This document shows positions 42,882 through 50,833 of a stretch of DNA of 64,000 nt, piece after piece. Numbering within the stretch: position 1 is the first letter of the stretch; each line of letters begins with the position of its first letter. The position numbers and the translations under genes are program-made. Under the pieces are notes generated by a model, which searched no databases, was not told where the DNA came from, and worked only from the letters and a program-made list of their open reading frames with translations. Source of the stretch: Planotetraspora phitsanulokensis (lineage in GTDB: Bacteria > Actinomycetota > Actinomycetes > Streptosporangiales > Streptosporangiaceae); the NCBI RefSeq assembly GCF_016863295.1, contig NZ_BOOP01000021.1, positions 124,001 through 188,000 on the forward strand. The letters are read 5' to 3'.

Positions 42882-43301
42882 ATGGCAGCCGACGACCAGC
42901 CTCCCGTGATTTCGCTGATGCTCGCCGTGCCTGACGCCTCAGCCGCAGCGCGATGGTATGCCCAGGCGCTTGGGGCCATCGAGTTGTGGAACCTTGGCGG
43001 CGTGGTGGGACTGACCGTCGAGGGCGCCCCATTCTTTCTCGGCGAACCTACGAACAACAAGTGGGACACCCCTGCCGTCCTCGGCTCCAGAACGGTACGT
43101 GTCGAGGTCTTCGTGGATAATCCCGACAGCTTCATCGAGCGCGCCGTTGCGGCCGGAGCGGACGGCAGTGTTGACGAGATTCGCGACCACGAGGCGCCAT
43201 GGGGCGTTCACCGGCAGGGCGGCTTCATCGACCCGTTCGGCCATCTGTGGCTTGTCGGCGACAGATCCCCGCTCAGGAAACACGACATCCGGAACGGCTG
43301 A
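42882..43301 (+). CDS. VOC (glyoxalase-fold) protein
   Basis: 139 residues. Typical VOC layout: SLMLAVPDASAAARWYAQAL, then FVDNPDSFIERAVAAGADGS and GGFIDPFGHLWLVGDRS, which has the C-terminal Glu/His-type metal loop (here DPFGHLW). Related proteins are often called PhnB-like or bleomycin-resistance-like without proof. Cargo gene between two att copies. Confidence 0.85.
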   Translation: MAADDQPPVISLMLAVPDASAAARWYAQALGAIELWNLGGVVGLTVEGAPFFLGEPTNNKWDTPAVLGSRTVRVEVFVDNPDSFIERAVAAGADGSVDEIRDHEAPWGVHRQGGFIDPFGHLWLVGDRSPLRKHDIRNG

Positions 43302-43354
43302 CTGGTCACAGGGTTGGTGGAGGTACAGAGGTCGAGCGCTGTCGCGCTGGATTG

Positions 43355-43525
43355 ATCGAGAACAGCGGAGGCGAGCTGATGAACCGCATGGGCCACTCGA
43401 CCACGCGGGCCGCGCTGATCTACCAGCACACCGCCATGGAACGCGACCGGGCCATCGCCGATGCGCTGGGCAAGCCCGCCAAGGAGGCGCTGAGCAAGGA
43501 AGATCCAGATGGATCGGGCACGTAA
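43355..43525 (+). pseudogene. integrase C-terminal fragment
   Basis: Only the final 50 codons: GELMNRMGHSTTRAALIYQH through KPAKEALSKEDPDGSGT. Nucleotide sequence is almost the same as 40,669-40,819, so one is a recent copy of the other or both came from near-identical elements. Retains the last His and Tyr only. Confidence 0.85.
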
Positions 43526-43555
43526 CGGGCACGGAAGATCGAAATGGCGCCAGAA

Positions 43556-43649
43556 AAGATCAAGGCCCGGGTCGAGAAACTATCTCCGACCTGGGCCTTT
43601 GTCGTTGGAGCGGGTGACGGGAATCGAACCCGCGCTGTCAGCTTGGGAA
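43556..43649. repeat. integrase terminator plus tRNA-Gly att copy 5
   Basis: Hairpin AAGGCCCGGGTCGAG ... CGACCTGGGCCTTTG, then 43607-43649 identical to the tRNA end. Flank TCGGCTAGTGATCTACCC, shared with the older relic at 28.9 kb. Confidence 0.87.
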
Positions 43650-43828
43650 TCGGCTAGTGATCTACCCTCTATGAGCTGGGAGACAGGGGGTGCAGCTCAG
43701 GCGTGGTCGAGTCCCCGTGACTCCCCGTCAGTCCCCGCTGATCGCCGTTCAATCTGGCACGCATCTGGCACGCGATCAAGATCTCCGTGTCGTGGCGCTG
43801 TCGGCCCAGCCTGGCATCATGCACCGTC

Positions 43829-44404
43829 GTGGATATCGATGAATTCTGGCTCTTCCTTCAACGGTCCCGACAGGTGACTAGTGATCCCAATGAGCGTCTG
43901 CGGTGGCTCGCCCTCCACCTCGCACAGCGTCCGCCGACCAAGATCGTCGACTTTCAGATCCTCCTCAACCAGGTACGCCGGCGATCCGACACCTACGACA
44001 TGTGGGAAGCCGCCAACCTCATCGGCGGTGGCTGCTCCACCGACGGCTTCTGGTACTTCCAGGCGTGGCTGATTGGGCTCGGCCGCGACATTTTCGAGCG
44101 TGTCGTGGCCGACCCCGACAACCTGGCCGAGGTCCCGGAGGTGCAGCGGTTGGCAGAGCGCCCGATGGGCGGGTGGGCCGATGACGAGTGGCCGGGATGG
44201 GAGGCGCTGAGCTACGTGGCCGCCGACGCATACGCAGAGGTGACCGGTGAAGAGGAGGGTGTCTACGATGCCATGGAAGAACGCGGGCACACCGACCAGA
44301 GCGATCCCCAGCCTTCAGGGCTTCCGTGGAGACTCCGCGACCCCGAAGCGGTGGCTCAGAGGTTGCCCCGGTTGAGCCGCATGTTCCAACGAGATGAATC
44401 GTGA
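43829..44404 (+). CDS. DUF4240 protein
   Basis: About 191 residues from GTG 43829 (an ATG at 43787 is in frame). It fits DUF4240: DIDEFWLFLQRSRQVTSDPN, LLNQVRRRSDTYDMWEAANL, GGGCSTDGFWYFQAWLIGLG and FERVVADPDNLAEVPEV. This domain occurs beside WGR/SMI1-like proteins and in possible toxin-immunity settings; function unproven. No ribosome site is obvious. Cargo between att copies 5 and 6. Confidence 0.78.
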   Translation: MDIDEFWLFLQRSRQVTSDPNERLRWLALHLAQRPPTKIVDFQILLNQVRRRSDTYDMWEAANLIGGGCSTDGFWYFQAWLIGLGRDIFERVVADPDNLAEVPEVQRLAERPMGGWADDEWPGWEALSYVAADAYAEVTGEEEGVYDAMEERGHTDQSDPQPSGLPWRLRDPEAVAQRLPRLSRMFQRDES

Positions 44405-44568
44405 TCCGATGCAGGGAGACGCGGTTACGCACCTGCGTGCACTCCGCCCCTGCTCATCCCGTCTGCCGTGGACCCACCCGCAGGGGAAGCGGATCAGGGC
44501 TAGGCGGTCCCAGAAGCCAAGAACCGATCTGGCGCTGGATCCCTGTCCTGAGCTGGGCCTTCGCTATT

Positions 44569-44611
44569 GGAGCGGGTGACGGGAATCGAACCCGCGCTGT
44601 CAGCTTGGGAA
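44569..44611. repeat. tRNA-Gly att copy 6
   Basis: Exact copy of the 43-bp tRNA end, preceded by a partial terminator arm (CTGAGCTGGGCCTTCG) but no integrase. It is the last copy before the element with the intact integrase. Confidence 0.85.
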
Positions 44612-44966
44612 GTCTTTCAACACCATGCGGCCTGAGCTGGGAAAACGCTGACCTGGGCGTATGTCGGTCGAGTGACCGTGAGTCCTCGTGAATCCCCGCC
44701 GGTCGCCGTCCGTACGGGCACGCAACGGGCACGCCGAACGCTTCCCGTGTGGAGGGCGCCCTGAGTGCCCGGGGACGATCTACGACCTGTGACGGAGATG
44801 GCTCCGCAGAGGTGCCTGCGGTCGTGGAGCTGGGCAGCGGGGGCGCTCGTGGTTTGTCGAGGGCGTGGAAGATTGGCCCGATGTCATACTCACGGCTTGC
44901 CGTCACCCCAACGCTGTAGTCCGTCCCGGCGCCTGTTGTGGGCGCGATGGCGACGCGGTAGATGTA
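44612..44966. other. gene-free stretch
   Basis: 355 bases. The first 130 or so match the flanks of att copies 2 and 4 (TCTTTCAACACCATGCGG, then GTGACCGTGAGTC and GGCACGCAACGGGCACGCCG). No gene seen in the rest. Confidence 0.5.
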
Positions 44967-45275
44967 TCACTTTCTACTTAATTCAACGCAATCGTTTCTC
45001 CCGATGGTAAGCCAGTTAAGGATGTCAAGCGGGTTGGAGGAATGTCGGCAGCGGCATGTGAGCGAGACGGTTTCACTTTCGCGGACTTCAATATCCAATA
45101 CGCGGCTACCACACCAATCAATAACGCATCGAACTTGATGCGTGCCCGGCGAAACGGCAATAATTGCAGTTTGCCCTTGTTTTAGCCGAGCAACATCGCG
45201 ACCGTCCACGCGTACTTTTAAAGTGCGAAGGGATCCACTAAGACTCCTTTCGCGAGAGATCTCAATCTGCGCCAT
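44967..45275 (-). CDS. small protein with atypical base composition
   Basis: 102 residues from ATG 45275, opening MAQIEISRERSLSGSLRTLK. A repeated strand pattern (VRVDGRDVARLKQGQTAIIA, VSPGTHQVRCVIDWCGSRVL) suggests a small beta-sandwich like PEGA-type domains. The gene is clearly lower in GC than its neighbours, with many A/T-ending codons, so it is likely from a different host. It lies just upstream of, and divergent from, the replication-initiator remnant in the youngest element. Confidence 0.6.
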   Translation of the reverse strand: MAQIEISRERSLSGSLRTLKVRVDGRDVARLKQGQTAIIAVSPGTHQVRCVIDWCGSRVLDIEVRESETVSLTCRCRHSSNPLDILNWLTIGRNDCVELSRK

Positions 45276-45353
45276 GTTGCACCAGGCCAATCTGTCAGGC
45301 GATGAGCATCCGGTGTGCACTCATACATCGGCGGCATGGCGGTTGTCGTTTCA

Positions 45354-45649
45354 TGGCCCGCCGCTACTCCACCACCTTCGCCGCCCTACGCGGAGCACGC
45401 GTGCTGTACCGCCGTACCCAGCAGGTCGGTCGCGAGTACGACCCGGACGCGATTCAGCGTCAAGGCGACCTTGACGACGAAACGACGCTCATCATCGGCG
45501 ACCTGTCCTATGCCGGATCCGGGTGGAGAACCACCGGAGACGCGCTCCTGGCCAACACCGCCGCCGACCAAGCCCGCAAACGCCGCGTCGCCGGCCGCGA
45601 AGAGATCGCCCACCAACTCGCCACAGAAGAAACGCCGATCGCTGCCTGA
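45354..45649 (+). pseudogene. replication initiator 3' fragment
   Basis: Encodes MARRYSTTFAALRGARVLYR, then LIIGDLSYAGSGWRTTGDAL and LANTAADQARKRRVAGREE, which I recognise as the C-terminal end of the replication initiator of pSAM2-like actinomycete integrative elements. The Rep domain is gone. It is followed after 23 bases by the excisionase gene, the usual rep-xis-int order. Confidence 0.7.
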
Positions 45650-45672
45650 CCGCAATTGATAAGGAGGAACCG

Positions 45673-45924
45673 ATGGCACATCCACGAGAACAAGAGCGTT
45701 CCGCTGACCGCCTCCTGACGGTTGCGGAAGTAGCGGAACGGCTCGGCACCACCGAACGATTCCCCCGGCGGCTCATAGAAGAGCGGCGCATCGCCTTCGT
45801 CCGTCTCGGTCGCAAGGTACGCATCCCGGAATCGGCCCTTGACGCCTTCATCGCTGAGGGCTTGGTCCAGCCCATCACTGCGGCTACAGAGCCGACGCGT
45901 GCGGGAAAGAGGAGGGCTGCCTGA
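45673..45924 (+). CDS. xis: excisionase (MerR-type HTH)
   Basis: 83 residues. DNA-binding helix-turn-helix: LLTVAEVAERLGTTERFPRR, LIEERRIAFVRLGRKVRIPE. It is the small basic protein that directs the integrase towards excision. AAGGAGG precedes ATG 45673. The stop overlaps the integrase start (TGATG), so both are translated together. FPRR in place of the more common YVRR/FVRR after TTER may slightly alter the recognition helix. Confidence 0.87.
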   Translation: MAHPREQERSADRLLTVAEVAERLGTTERFPRRLIEERRIAFVRLGRKVRIPESALDAFIAEGLVQPITAATEPTRAGKRRAA

Positions 45925-47087
45925 TGGGCGGGAACACCAAGGGTTACCGGCGTCGGTTCGGCGCTGTTCGTAAGCTGCCGTCTGGGCGCTACCAGGCGCG
46001 CTACGTCGGACCCGATGAGATTGAACGCACGGCTCCTCAGACCTTCACCAGCAAGAGGGATGCAGAGGTCTGGCTGGGCAAGAAGGAAACCGAGATCCTG
46101 GGGCAGGAGCGGACCGACCCGCTCGCCGGGAAGATCGCATTTCACGACTACGCGGCGGCTTGGATGGCTGAGCGGACGCTCACACCTAAGACGGCTCAGC
46201 TCTATGAGGGTCTGCTGATACTGCACATCAACCCCACACTCGGCAGCAAGCCGCTCGCCGAGATCACCAGCCGGCACGTCCGGCAGTGGCATACAAGGCT
46301 CGTCGAGAGGAGTCCTGGTGCGTCTACCGTTGCGAAGGCATATCGGCTGCTCCGCGCGATTCTCAACACCGCAATACAGGATGACCTGATCAAGAGGAAT
46401 CCGTGTCAGATCAAGAACGCGGGGGTTGAGCGCCCTGAGGAACGACCAGGGCTGACCGTGCCCGAGGTGTTCGTACTGGCCGCTGCCGTGCCTCCCCGAT
46501 TCCGCGCCCTGGTGCTCCTCGCCACTTTCGGCAGTCTGCGTTGGGGCGAATTGGCGGCCCTGCGCCGGCACAACCTCGATCTGGAAGCACGGACGGTCAA
46601 GGTTGAGGCTTCGCTGTCGGAGATGAAGACGGGCGAGCTGATCACGGGGCGTCCTAAGTCGGATGCGGGTGCTCGGGTGGTCGCGCTACCGGAGGTGATC
46701 ATCGGTGATCTCGCCTGGCACCTTCAGCGCTTCAGTGAACAGGCACCCGATGGTCTGGTGTTCGTGGGGGAGAAGGGCGCCCAGCTTAGGCGCAGCAATT
46801 TCACGAAGGTCTGGGCGAAGGCACTGGCCAAGACGGGACTCCCGAAGATCCACATCCATGACCTTCGACACACAGGTAACACACTCGCGGCTGCGACGGG
46901 CGCGACGCTCAAGGAGCTGATGACTCGCATGGGCCACTCCAGCACGAAAGCTGCCACGGTCTATCTGCATGCCGCCAAGGACAGGGATCGTGCCATTGCC
47001 GACGCTATGGGGGAGATCGTCAAGCAGGGGCTCGGCGCGAAGGACGGTGGCGATGATTCGCCCCACGTCGGAGCCAAGATCAACTGA
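45924..47087 (+). CDS. int: tyrosine integrase, full length
   Basis: 387 residues. Arm-binding N-terminus (about 10-60), SAM-like core-binding domain (about 70-160) and catalytic domain (about 175-365). Catalytic residues: Arg206 (GSLRWGELAALRR), His312-x-x-Arg315 (IHDLRHTGN), His338 (MGHSS) and Tyr347 (TVYLHA). All are present, so the enzyme may be active. It lies one terminator away from the intact tRNA-Gly, its likely target. The cognate left att is probably copy 6 at 44,569, giving a residual element of about 2.7 kb. Confidence 0.92.
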   Translation: MGGNTKGYRRRFGAVRKLPSGRYQARYVGPDEIERTAPQTFTSKRDAEVWLGKKETEILGQERTDPLAGKIAFHDYAAAWMAERTLTPKTAQLYEGLLILHINPTLGSKPLAEITSRHVRQWHTRLVERSPGASTVAKAYRLLRAILNTAIQDDLIKRNPCQIKNAGVERPEERPGLTVPEVFVLAAAVPPRFRALVLLATFGSLRWGELAALRRHNLDLEARTVKVEASLSEMKTGELITGRPKSDAGARVVALPEVIIGDLAWHLQRFSEQAPDGLVFVGEKGAQLRRSNFTKVWAKALAKTGLPKIHIHDLRHTGNTLAAATGATLKELMTRMGHSSTKAATVYLHAAKDRDRAIADAMGEIVKQGLGAKDGGDDSPHVGAKIN

Positions 47088-47130
47088 TCTGGCACGAATC
47101 TGGCACGCGAGCGAGAAACAACCCCCACAA

Positions 47131-47173
47131 AGATCAAGGCCCGAGCCGAGAAACTACCTCTGACCTGGGCCTT
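47131..47173 (+). terminator. integrase terminator
   Basis: AAGGCCCGAGCCGAG ... CTCTGACCTGGGCCTTTG: a stem of about 7-10 bp closing with a T-rich end, 45 bases after the integrase stop. The same hairpin accompanies most tRNA-Gly copies in the window, so it is part of the element family. Confidence 0.75.
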
Positions 47174-47182
47174 TGCTGTTGG

Positions 47183-47253
47183 AGCGGGTGACGGGAATCG
47201 AACCCGCGCTGTCAGCTTGGGAAGCTGATGTTCTGCCATTGAACTACACCCGC
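47183..47253 (-). tRNA. tRNA-Gly(CCC)
   Basis: Reading the minus strand: acceptor GCGGGTG pairs with CACCCGC, a D-arm with TAGTTCAATGGCAGAA, anticodon arm TCAGC-TTCCCAA-GCTGA with CCC anticodon, and T-arm GCGGGTTCGATTCCCG. CCA is encoded (47182-47180). It is the only complete copy; the 3' 43 bases are the repeated att sequence. It decodes GGG. The gene's 3' half may have been supplied by the integrated element. Confidence 0.93.
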
Positions 47254-47431
47254 GTGAGGCCGACCATGAACGGTGACCGCGTCCCTACTGTAGCGGAAAC
47301 TCGGCGTACTCCTGCAGTCCCCAGGCGTCATTGATCCGCCGGGCCCGGGCGCACCGGCCCTCCAGGGGGCGGTCTCGGCGCCTTGTGGAACACGTCGTAA
47401 CGTGCGCGGCGGCGCCCATTAGCCTTGCACC

Positions 47432-48007
47432 GTGCTGCTTTCCGATCGTGACATCCGTACAGAGATCGAATCGGGGCGGGTCAAGCTGGACCCCTTCGAC
47501 CCCGAGATGATCCAGCCGTCCAGTGTCGACGTGCGTCTGGACCGCTACTTCAGGGTCTTCGAGAACCACCGCTACCCGCACATCGATCCGGCTACGGAGC
47601 AGCCTGACCTCACCCGGGAGGTCGAGCCGCACGGCGATGAGCCGTTCATCCTCCACCCCGGCGAGTTCGTCCTGGCCAGCACGTACGAAGTGATCAGCCT
47701 GCCCGACGACATAGCGTCACGGCTCGAGGGCAAGTCGAGCCTCGGCCGGCTGGGGCTGCTCACCCACTCCACGGCCGGCTTCATCGACCCCGGGTTCCAG
47801 GGGCACGTCACCCTCGAGTTGTCCAACGTCGCCACGCTCCCGATCAAGCTGTGGCCCGGCATGAAGATCGGTCAGCTCTGCATGTTCCGGCTCAGCTCGC
47901 CGGCCGAGTTCCCTTACGGCTCCGGCCGGTACGGCTCCCGCTACCAGGGGCAACGTGGTCCGACGCCGAGCCGCTCGTACCTCAACTTCCACCGCACCCG
48001 GATCTGA
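47432..48007 (+). CDS. dcd: dCTP deaminase
   Basis: 191 residues, opening [20 protein letters not shown]. The active-site region reads [34 protein letters not shown], with the catalytic Glu in TLELSN and the Arg/Ser nucleotide contacts. It makes dUTP from dCTP for dTMP synthesis. In actinobacteria, as in M. tuberculosis, such enzymes may also hydrolyse dUTP to dUMP. The GTG start has no strong ribosome site. First core-genome gene to the right of the tRNA. Confidence 0.95.
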   Translation: MLLSDRDIRTEIESGRVKLDPFDPEMIQPSSVDVRLDRYFRVFENHRYPHIDPATEQPDLTREVEPHGDEPFILHPGEFVLASTYEVISLPDDIASRLEGKSSLGRLGLLTHSTAGFIDPGFQGHVTLELSNVATLPIKLWPGMKIGQLCMFRLSSPAEFPYGSGRYGSRYQGQRGPTPSRSYLNFHRTRI

Positions 48008-48174
48008 GGCCGCCCCGGCGACCCGGCGCCCCAAAACGTGTCAACAGCGGACAAGAGGGCAACCGCAAGGGGAAGAGCAGGTTACAAGTAGGTGTGCGAT
48101 ACCTTAAGTTCGCATTTCCACTGGTAGGCCGTACTCTTCTCTGCGGACCATTCCCGCACTTCTGGAGAAACGAC

Positions 48175-48792
48175 GTGCGACTGCGTCTCACGCCCCGTGA
48201 GGACAGCTACTACGAGTTGTTCGCAGACTCCGCGAACAACCTCGTCACCGCGTCCCGTCTGCTGGTCGAGATCATCGGCGACGACTCGGACAGGGAGGCC
48301 CTGGCCGAGAAGATGCGAGCCTGCGAACACGCGGGCGACGAGCGCACTCACGCGATCATGAATCGTCTGAATGAGAGTTTCATCACGCCGTTCGACCGCG
48401 AGGACATTTATCGCCTCGCGTCGAACCTCGACGACGTGATGGACTTCATGGAAGCAGCCGCGGACCTGATCGTGCTTTATCAGATCGACCACCTGCCGAA
48501 GGAGGTCGTCCGTCAGGTCGAGGTCCTCGAGAGGGCCGCCGAGCTGACCGCGGACGCCATGCCGAGGCTGCGGTCGATGCAGCACCTCAACGAATACTGG
48601 ATCGAGATCAACCGGCTGGAGAACCAGGCCGACCAGATCTATCGCCGACTGCTCGCGAAGCTGTTCAGCGGGGAGTTCGACACGCTCACCGTCATGAAGA
48701 TGCGTGAGGTGATCGAGCAGTTGGAAGCGGCCGCCGACGCCTTCGAGCACGTGGCGAACACGATCGAGTCGATCGCGGTCAAGGAAAGCTAA
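48175..48792 (+). CDS. PhoU-like accessory protein of the phosphate transporter
   Basis: 205 residues, all helical: RLTPREDSYYELFADSANNL, DDSDREALAEKMRACEHAGD, RTHAIMNRLNESFITPFDRE and DIYRLASNLDDVMDFMEAAA, typical of the DUF47/PhoU-like partners of Pit transporters. It probably binds metal-phosphate clusters and controls the transporter. GTG 48175 follows GGAGAAACGAC. The transporter's GTG starts immediately after the stop, so the pair is one operon. Confidence 0.92.
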   Translation: MRLRLTPREDSYYELFADSANNLVTASRLLVEIIGDDSDREALAEKMRACEHAGDERTHAIMNRLNESFITPFDREDIYRLASNLDDVMDFMEAAADLIVLYQIDHLPKEVVRQVEVLERAAELTADAMPRLRSMQHLNEYWIEINRLENQADQIYRRLLAKLFSGEFDTLTVMKMREVIEQLEAAADAFEHVANTIESIAVKES

Positions 48793-49791
48793 GTGGATCT
48801 CGCTATTGTCATCGGCGTCATCGTCGTCGCGTTGGCGTTCGACTACACCAACGGCTTCCACGATGCCGCCAACGCGATCGCGACCTCCGTCTCGACGCGG
48901 GCGCTGACGCCCCGGACCGCGCTTCTCATGGCCGCGGTCATGAACTTCATCGGGGCGCATCTCGGGTTGTCGGTGGCTCAGACGGTCGGCAGCGGGATCA
49001 TCGACGCCCCTCAGGGGCGGCATGGCCTGGTGGTCGTGGGCGGCGCGCTGGCCGGCGCCATCGTCTGGAACCTCATCACGTGGTACTTCGGGCTGCCCTC
49101 CTCCAGCAGCCATGCCCTGATCGGCGGGCTGGTGGGCTCCGCCCTGGCTGCGAGCGTCTCGGTGCACTGGAAGGGCGTGCTCGACAAGGTCGTCATCCCG
49201 ATGGTCCTTTCCCCGGTGGTCGGCTTCCTCCTGGGCGGGATCATCATGATCGCCATCTTGTGGATCTTCCGCAGGTCGAACCCGCACAAGACCAGCCGCG
49301 GGTTCCGGTACGCCCAGACGGTCTCGGCGGCGGCGATGGCTCTCGGGCACGGTCTGCAGGACGCCCAGAAGACGATGGGTGTGATCTTCCTCGCCCTGGT
49401 CGTCGGGGGATACGTCTCGCCGACGGCCGGCATCCCGGAATGGGTCATCACCGCGTCGGCGGCGGCGATCTCGCTGGGCACGTACGCCGGCGGCTGGCGC
49501 ATCATGCGCACTCTCGGCCGCCGCATCATCCACCTGGACCCGCCGCGGGGCTTCGCGGCCGAGTCCGCCGCGGCGACCGTCCTCTACACGGCGGCGATCG
49601 CATACGGCGCGCCGATCTCGACGACGCACACGATCACCACGGCGATCATGGGCGTGGGGGCCACCCGGCGCCTGTCGGCGGTGCGGTGGGGCGTCGCCGG
49701 AAGCATCGTGACCGCGTGGGTCCTCACGATTCCGGCGGCCGCCCTGGTCGCGGCGATCTCCTACTTCATTCTGAACGCGATCATCGGCTAG
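48793..49791 (+). CDS. Pit-family inorganic phosphate transporter
   Basis: 332 residues, about nine membrane segments. The duplicated signature is seen as FDYTNGFHDAANAIATSVST near the start and ALGHGLQDAQKTMGVIFLAL in the middle, with the further GLPSSSSHALIGGLVGSAL and ISTTHTITTAIMGVGATRR. It imports phosphate with protons as a metal-phosphate complex at low affinity. Operon with the PhoU-like gene. Its stop abuts that of convergent mshD (49791/49792), leaving no space for a terminator. Confidence 0.95.
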   Translation: MDLAIVIGVIVVALAFDYTNGFHDAANAIATSVSTRALTPRTALLMAAVMNFIGAHLGLSVAQTVGSGIIDAPQGRHGLVVVGGALAGAIVWNLITWYFGLPSSSSHALIGGLVGSALAASVSVHWKGVLDKVVIPMVLSPVVGFLLGGIIMIAILWIFRRSNPHKTSRGFRYAQTVSAAAMALGHGLQDAQKTMGVIFLALVVGGYVSPTAGIPEWVITASAAAISLGTYAGGWRIMRTLGRRIIHLDPPRGFAAESAAATVLYTAAIAYGAPISTTHTITTAIMGVGATRRLSAVRWGVAGSIVTAWVLTIPAAALVAAISYFILNAIIG

Positions 49792-50709
49792 TCACCGGCT
49801 GTACATGACGTCGGTCTTCCACCTGCCGAAGCCCAGCGACTCGTAGAGCCTGACCGCCGCGTGGTTGTCCTCGTCCACGTAGAGCATCACCTGGGGCAGG
49901 CCGAGCGAGCGCAGATGGGCGAGGCCCGTGAGCGTCAGGGCCCGGCCCAGACCCGTCCCCTGCTCGGCGGGGTCCACCCCGACCACGTACACCTCGCCGA
50001 CGGGCTCCCGCTCGCCGTCCTCGCCTTCACGGTGCACCTTCGTCCAGTGGAAGCCGGCCAGCGTGCCGTCGCGCCGTTCGGCGAGGAAGAACCCGTCCGG
50101 GTCGAACCAGGGCTCCTGCTCCCTCTGCTCGATGTCGTCGATCGTCCACGCGCCCTGCTCGGGGTGCGTGGCGAAGGCGAGCGCGTTGAGCGCCACCCAT
50201 GCGTGCTCGTCCTTGCCCGTCTCGAACGTGCGCAGCCGTACGCCGGCGGGCATCACCGGGTCGGGCGTGGGCGTGTCCAGCGGCCGGCGCATCTGCCACA
50301 ACGACCGGCTGCGGGTCAGACCTGCCGACGCCGCCAGCCGGGACGCGGCCGGGTGGTCGCCGTGCGCCCACAGCCGGATCCGGCCGCCGCTCTCCTCGAG
50401 GACCGCATCGAGCAGCCGCCGTCCCAGGTCGCGGCCGCGGAACGCCGGGTGGACGACCAGTTCGCCGCTCGGCCCCTCGTCCGGGCGGGCGGGGTCGGCC
50501 GGGTCCAGGTGCGCGAATCCGGCGAGGTCCGCGCCCTCGCGGATCAGTACGGCTCTCGCCCCCGTCGCGCCCCCGTGGCGCAGCCGCAACGTCGCCTGCT
50601 CGTTGAGCGGGCGGACGCCGTCCGTCTCCGCCGCCGCCTCCACGAGGGACAGCACGGCCGCAACCGTCTCTTCATCCAGCCGTTCCATGACATCCACGCG
50701 CACGTTCAT
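49792..50709 (-). CDS. mshD: mycothiol synthase
   Basis: 305 residues with two GNAT domains (about 1-140 and 150-305), as in MshD. The second has the acetyl-CoA loop GVDPAEQGTGLGRALTLTGL and the ending YVDEDNHAAVRLYESLGFGR. It acetylates the cysteinyl amine in the last step of mycothiol synthesis. The first domain (HPAFRGRDLGRRLLDAV) binds acetyl-CoA structurally. GTG/ATG choice is simple: MNVRVDVMERL at 50709. Mycothiol use places the host in the actinobacteria. Confidence 0.93.
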   Translation of the reverse strand: MNVRVDVMERLDEETVAAVLSLVEAAAETDGVRPLNEQATLRLRHGGATGARAVLIREGADLAGFAHLDPADPARPDEGPSGELVVHPAFRGRDLGRRLLDAVLEESGGRIRLWAHGDHPAASRLAASAGLTRSRSLWQMRRPLDTPTPDPVMPAGVRLRTFETGKDEHAWVALNALAFATHPEQGAWTIDDIEQREQEPWFDPDGFFLAERRDGTLAGFHWTKVHREGEDGEREPVGEVYVVGVDPAEQGTGLGRALTLTGLAHLRSLGLPQVMLYVDEDNHAAVRLYESLGFGRWKTDVMYSR

Positions 50710-50833
50710 GCCCTGAACGTTAGGTGACCTCCGTCATCTCGGCACGCTCGGGTTCTGGCAATGTTCGCCATCTCAGGCCCCCCTGAATCGTTACCTTCGA
50801 GCCATTTGATGTGTAGATCACGGCTTTACTGTC

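Noticed and set aside
36958-44611. The repeated segments as functional tRNA genes
   Set aside because: Only the 3' 43 bases are present; acceptor 5' strand and D-arm are missing in all but the 47,183-47,253 copy.
36770-47253. CRISPR array as an explanation of the regularly repeated 43-bp sequence
   Set aside because: Repeats are spaced by 0.9-2.7 kb, contain tRNA sequence and follow integrase ends; no cas genes.
48082-49629. 515-codon minus-strand frame over the phosphate transporter operon
   Set aside because: Extremely Arg/Asp-rich, no family features; the opposite strand encodes clear PhoU-like and Pit proteins.
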